A stretch of DNA of 8,643 nt, taken from JAWODU01 sp046483125 (GTDB lineage Bacteria > Verrucomicrobiota > Kiritimatiellia > UBA8416 > JAWODU01). Below are positions 5,546-8,643 of this stretch, one piece after another; the first letter of the stretch is position 1; every line of letters begins with the position of its first letter. Both the position numbers and the translations under genes were made by a program. The stretch spans positions 1-8,643 of the forward strand of contig JAWODU010000094.1 of NCBI GenBank assembly GCA_046483125.1. Direction: 5' to 3'. The notes under the pieces are model-generated. The model searched no databases. It was given only the letters and a program-made list of their open reading frames with translations, and was not told the DNA's origin.

Positions 5546-5569
5546 AAATTCATAGGAATAAGATAAGGA

Positions 5570-6310
5570 CTACACCAGTTCAAGCTGGTGCTGTGCTTCT
5601 TCAAACTCCGGCATTTCGTCCCATGTCCGGTCTTCAAGAAGGCGTCCGGCTTCTTTCTTTTTCACTCCGCCCCATTGCTTGAAGAAAAAGGGTACTTCTG
5701 CTGATAAACACTGGTCACGAATATCAAGCGCCCAGTCGGCATCCATTGGCCGCGCGCCCGGGCCGGATTCTCCGCCAACAATCACCCAATCTATTCCTTT
5801 CAGGTTCATGTCTGGAATAGGGCCAAGCAGTGGCTCTATGGATAGAAATTTAACTGCCGCGTCAGTTTTCTTAAGGTCTTCAATTCGGCCAACAGTATCC
5901 ACGTTCTCGACGGTGACACCCATCCAGATATTATGCGTCCAGTTCAGCGAATCGGACAGTTGGGCAAGGCGTCCCGCACGCTTTGTGAGAACCTGAAAAC
6001 AATGCAGCCGCGCCTGACTCATTACTCCAAACACTTTCTTAATGAATGACAGCGGAACATCTTTATGAAACAAGTCGCTCATGGAGTTGGTAAAAACCAT
6101 CTGCGGTTTGCGCCAGCGTAACGGCAGATCAAGAACATGCTCGTGACAGGTCACGCGGAATCCGTTCCGGTAATTCGGCTGTCCCATTGCGTGAAGCCGC
6201 ATAGCCATACGTTCAGCGTAACAGTTCTTACAGCCTGCGCTGATCTTGGTACAGCCCGTCACCGGGTTCCACGTTGATTCAGTCCATTCGATTGATGATT
6301 TCAGTGCCAT
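5570..6310 (-). CDS. DUF5131 / phage Gp37-Gp68 family three-Cys-motif protein
   Basis: This 246-residue protein has the full usual family length. The N-terminal signature is WNPVTGCTKISAGCKNCYAE with cysteines C20, C27 and C30 (CX6CX2C). It is followed by VFTNSMSDLFH (72-82), FQVLTKRAGRL (105-115), MGVTVENVD (130-138), FLSIEPLLGPI (155-165), WVIVGGESGPGARPM (175-189) and a C-terminal PFFFKQWGG (207-215). The order of blocks and the cysteine cluster resemble a radical-SAM-like TIM barrel with an Fe-S cluster, but no reaction is known for the family. The gene begins 3 bases after the tcmP stop, with GGAG 9 bases before the ATG inside the end of tcmP, so the two are almost certainly co-transcribed and translationally coupled. 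Proteins of this family occur in phages and mobile islands. TAG ends the gene at 5570. Confidence 0.9.
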   Translation of the reverse strand: MALKSSIEWTESTWNPVTGCTKISAGCKNCYAERMAMRLHAMGQPNYRNGFRVTCHEHVLDLPLRWRKPQMVFTNSMSDLFHKDVPLSFIKKVFGVMSQARLHCFQVLTKRAGRLAQLSDSLNWTHNIWMGVTVENVDTVGRIEDLKKTDAAVKFLSIEPLLGPIPDMNLKGIDWVIVGGESGPGARPMDADWALDIRDQCLSAEVPFFFKQWGGVKKKEAGRLLEDRTWDEMPEFEEAQHQLELV

Positions 6311-6313
6311 TGC

Positions 6314-7276
6314 TCAAAACTCCAGAGAGAGTTCTTTCTGCCCGCTCGGGGCATATTTACATGCCTTGTTCCAAAAGTCTAATCCTTTGGAATGCTTGGA
6401 TGCAAACAATAAGTAATAATAATGCCGGATAAGTTTTGCGTCAAAATGCGAATACCCTAAATCCGCCAATTTTGACTGATATGCATCCGCAAAAAGTTTA
6501 CGCAAAGCGTTTGATTGATCTTTCTTCGCCGCTTCTATCACTGAATCTTGCGATAAGAAACCGGGAGAACCAAGAAAGGCCTCATATTTCCCCTTAGTCT
6601 TGGCGAATCCGGGTTCAAGTATGGCTCGCCTCACATTCCGGCTTACATCGGTCCCTATTGACACGTTAACTATCAGGTCAACTTGCCCCAATGTTGAAAT
6701 AATGGACTGAATTGCATGAAAGGGCACGTTGCATTCGGTGGGGTCAACAAATAACAGACTTAGATTGTTGGCCGGTAGCTTTCGGATTTCTGTCAGAATG
6801 CTTGAGACATTCTGGTAATCTCCCACAACCGCTTTAGCTTTTGAGCTGGCCCCCAATGCTTCAATGCGTTTATTCAGGACATCAACAACCTCGGTGTTCA
6901 CATCCACAAAAAGAGCTTTTCCGATACAATCAAATTTCCTGTGATTAATAATAGCAAGTGAAGTTCCGTCTATTTCCTCCCCGTTTTCATATATCACACA
7001 GCGACCGGGCCCACTGCAAATCTCGATATAGTTGAGACTGCTCCACTTGCCCTTCATGCCTTGAGCGAATATCCCGAAATACTGAGCCAATCGATAAATC
7101 TTGTCATAGGCCCAGCCGCCAACACACCGGACAGGCAAACCGTCCATTGTCGAGCTGACTTCTTTGCACAAAGCGTTTTCGTGAAATTCTTTCCTCTCAT
7201 CCCGGTTCTGGCATTTTTTGCATCCCGGATTTTGCCCCTTTCTAAGATCGAGTTTTTGCACACGATGAGAACTCAT
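6314..7276 (-). CDS. tcmP: Three-Cys-motif partner protein TcmP
   Basis: This 320-residue protein belongs to the family named for its constant partnership with the three-Cys-motif (DUF5131) protein. The motifs follow a Rossmann methyltransferase-like order: YIEICSGPGRC (83-93, glycine loop), DGTSLAI (103-109), ALFVDVN (121-127, acidic end of strand 2), VGDYQ (151-155), LLFVDPTECNVPF (174-186, akin to the DPPY position), and the C-terminal HYYYLLFASKHSKGLDFW (285-302) typical of TcmP. SAM binding is inferred from this order, not shown. The N-terminal ~50 residues carry C19, C22 (CKKC), C37 and C51, which could bind a metal. The ATG at 7274-7276 has a GGGAAG-type ribosome site close upstream. 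The gene starts 28 bases after the helicase stop and ends 3 bases before DUF5131. Its base composition is visibly more AT-rich than the genes at the left of the window. Confidence 0.9.
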   Translation of the reverse strand: MSSHRVQKLDLRKGQNPGCKKCQNRDERKEFHENALCKEVSSTMDGLPVRCVGGWAYDKIYRLAQYFGIFAQGMKGKWSSLNYIEICSGPGRCVIYENGEEIDGTSLAIINHRKFDCIGKALFVDVNTEVVDVLNKRIEALGASSKAKAVVGDYQNVSSILTEIRKLPANNLSLLFVDPTECNVPFHAIQSIISTLGQVDLIVNVSIGTDVSRNVRRAILEPGFAKTKGKYEAFLGSPGFLSQDSVIEAAKKDQSNALRKLFADAYQSKLADLGYSHFDAKLIRHYYYLLFASKHSKGLDFWNKACKYAPSGQKELSLEF

Positions 7277-7304
7277 ACTTCCCTTTTTCTTCTGGATGCT
7301 GAAA

Positions 7305-8643
7305 TTACAGCGATGCCTGATTTTCCAGCACCGCCATATGTTCTTTTTTGCTGATCACAGTATCATAAAGCCCGATTGGTTCGTCTTTGTGCTTGTCAAT
7401 GCCGGCATAAACGAGGCTGGCGTCTTCATACCGCTTGAATTTGTAAACAGCGTCATTCATCAATGCGCTGTTGAATATATCCAGACTTACCAGTGTTTCA
7501 AAATCCTTTACAGTCAAACCCGTGACCTTCTTGAACAGGCCCGGTTCAAGCTGTGTAATAACATCTTTCAAGGTGCGTTCCCGGTAATCGGTCAGATACA
7601 TGAATACGGGCACTCTGGTTGCGAACTTAATCAGCTTATCCTGAATCTGTTTCCGCAGGGTTTTGTACTCTTTTTCCTCTTGGGTCAGCTGTTTCTGCTC
7701 CTCCCTGGTTGGCTCCTTCTCGTTTGCTTCGGCTTTCGCCTTCTTTACGGCTTCCGATTTATTGATGATCGTTTCTATGTCCTGATTCAGATTGCGGAAC
7801 CCCTCAATACGCATTAAAGCGTCCATTGCCTGCTGGTTGCTCATCAGGCGGCGCAAGGTGTCGTTATCCACATTGACCAGCAATGCGCTTTCCCAGCGTC
7901 GCGCCAAAAGTGTTGATGTCGTGCCGCTCATGGCAATATCCAGAACACCAGCCGGATCAATTTCTTTCATGGAACTGCCGTCATAGCACAGTACAGGCAA
8001 AAAGCGGATAAACTCGGCAACTTTGCTTTCCGGGTTCGTTTCCTCAACATTAAGGCGGCAACTGTAATCCGCAATCTGGCGCAAAGCGCGGTCAGGGGCA
8101 AAATCAAAAATGTAGCATTCCCGTTTAATAATCTCTTCCCGGTTGGGTGATTTGTCGTCCGGGTTTTTGATGGTCCACGGCGTCTGTACACGGAACGCCG
8201 CCTGAAAATATGTTTCCGGACTGGACGAATTGCGGAGCATAAAAATGCCAGTCCACGGCTTGATTGAAACACCCGTTGTCAGCTTGCCGCAGGAAAGCGT
8301 AATAGTCTTTGTCTCAAGCGGATTTTCCATGGCCTTATACACAGGCGGCAAGGCATCAACGCCAATACCAGCTTCCGACCCGGCCGCAACAATCACTTTG
8401 TAATCGTGATAGAAACTGTTCTGCCGTTGTTCCAGCAGGTTCTTCATGGCGTGGCATGAAGCGACACTCGGTAGAAACCAGAATGTATGCGAAAGCACAT
8501 TGATTAAGCGCGCGTCTGAAAACGGCATAGGCGGCTTTTTCGTCCCCATCTTCAAATTATCAACTGTTGTGCCAAGAAATGAGCCGCGTATCAAATCCAG
8601 CCATTTTTGAACTTCGTCTTCATATTTGAATTGCGCCAGCACC
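7305..8643 (-). CDS. Restriction-type SF2 helicase/translocase, C-terminal part (5' end outside window)
   Basis: The frame is open to the right edge (8643) and ends with TAA at 7305-7307; 445 residues are visible. A GTG at 8642 is not a real start, because the frame continues out of the window and the protein begins mid-domain. Counting from that GTG, helicase domain 2 runs from about residue 50. It contains HTFWFLPSVASCHAMKNLL (52-70), KVIVAAGSEAGIGVD (82-96), motif V TLSCGKLTTGVSIKPW (115-130) and motif VI TYFQAAFRVQTPW (144-156) with the arginine finger in QAAFR. YIFDFAPDRALRQI (177-190) follows. The rest is an alpha-helical tail with a highly charged Glu/Lys segment (about 295-340), probably coiled coil. 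These motifs match the large type III/type I restriction R-subunit-like helicases; a nuclease or methylase domain, if any, would be upstream. It leads the operon with tcmP and DUF5131. Confidence 0.8.
   Translation of the reverse strand, partial: VLAQFKYEDEVQKWLDLIRGSFLGTTVDNLKMGTKKPPMPFSDARLINVLSHTFWFLPSVASCHAMKNLLEQRQNSFYHDYKVIVAAGSEAGIGVDALPPVYKAMENPLETKTITLSCGKLTTGVSIKPWTGIFMLRNSSSPETYFQAAFRVQTPWTIKNPDDKSPNREEIIKRECYIFDFAPDRALRQIADYSCRLNVEETNPESKVAEFIRFLPVLCYDGSSMKEIDPAGVLDIAMSGTTSTLLARRWESALLVNVDNDTLRRLMSNQQAMDALMRIEGFRNLNQDIETIINKSEAVKKAKAEANEKEPTREEQKQLTQEEKEYKTLRKQIQDKLIKFATRVPVFMYLTDYRERTLKDVITQLEPGLFKKVTGLTVKDFETLVSLDIFNSALMNDAVYKFKRYEDASLVYAGIDKHKDEPIGLYDTVISKKEHMAVLENQASL

Larger units (their letters stand above)
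4817..5569. other. Gene-free spacer between sulfatase and TcmP-DUF5131 operon
   Basis: These 753 bases have no credible coding frame; the short open frames overlap repeats and have no ribosome binding site or recognisable family. The right-hand end may hold the terminator of the minus-strand operon. The left end holds the sulfatase promoter. The remainder is a series of separate short palindromes and repeats, listed individually. Confidence 0.7.

Noticed and set aside
5172..5566. Short open frames on both strands of the spacer
   Set aside because: They overlap palindromes and the CTTCGACAAGCTCAG repeat, have no ribosome binding sites and match no family I recognise.
8640..8642. GTG as the start of the helicase gene
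   Set aside because: The frame is open beyond the window edge, and the visible protein begins inside the helicase core, lacking motifs I-III.

Overview
The window looks like a stretch of a moderately GC-rich environmental bacterial chromosome. A sulfatase beside a PD40-type propeller protein, and intergenic DNA full of palindromes and short repeats, would suit a PVC-group organism (Kiritimatiellota, Lentisphaerota, Verrucomicrobiota) or a similar polysaccharide degrader. This placement is inference; there is no rRNA or other marker gene to fix it.

Layout. (1) 3-1005, + strand: the C-terminal end of thiamine-monophosphate kinase (thiL), then the complete tRNA t6A ATPase gene tsaE, both core housekeeping genes. 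A 187-base gap between them holds a 15-bp perfect hairpin. (2) 1006-1779: 774 bases with no credible gene, packed with a ~115-nt hairpin flanked by 11-bp direct repeats, a 24-nt repeat pair, a ten-unit 13-bp tandem array, a 50-nt hairpin, a ~162-nt imperfect palindrome and small repeats just ahead of the next gene. (3) 1780-3066 (+) and 3299-4816 (-): a convergent pair, a 428-residue cytoplasmic beta-propeller protein (PD40 repeats, possibly distantly like oligogalacturonate lyase) and a 505-residue type I sulfatase with the CTPTR formylglycine motif and no signal peptide. The 232 bases between them hold no gene or convincing terminator. (4) 4817-5569: a good sigma-70-like sulfatase promoter with a leader hairpin, then gene-free repeat DNA. 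(5) 5570-8643, - strand: a tight three-gene operon, the C-terminal part of a restriction-type SF2 helicase (its start is outside the window), then a three-Cys-motif partner protein (TcmP), then a DUF5131/phage Gp37-Gp68 protein with the CX6CX2C three-Cys motif. The gaps are 28 and 3 bases. The tcmP part is clearly more AT-rich than the housekeeping half.

How the genes fit together. thiL and tsaE are unrelated in pathway. The propeller protein and sulfatase plausibly act on a sulfated or uronic-acid carbohydrate inside the cell. The minus-strand operon is the best candidate for an unusual system: TcmP and DUF5131 are established genomic partners of unknown function. Here they sit directly behind a large restriction-like helicase, suggesting a defence or nucleic-acid-modification module acquired next to a repeat-rich stretch.
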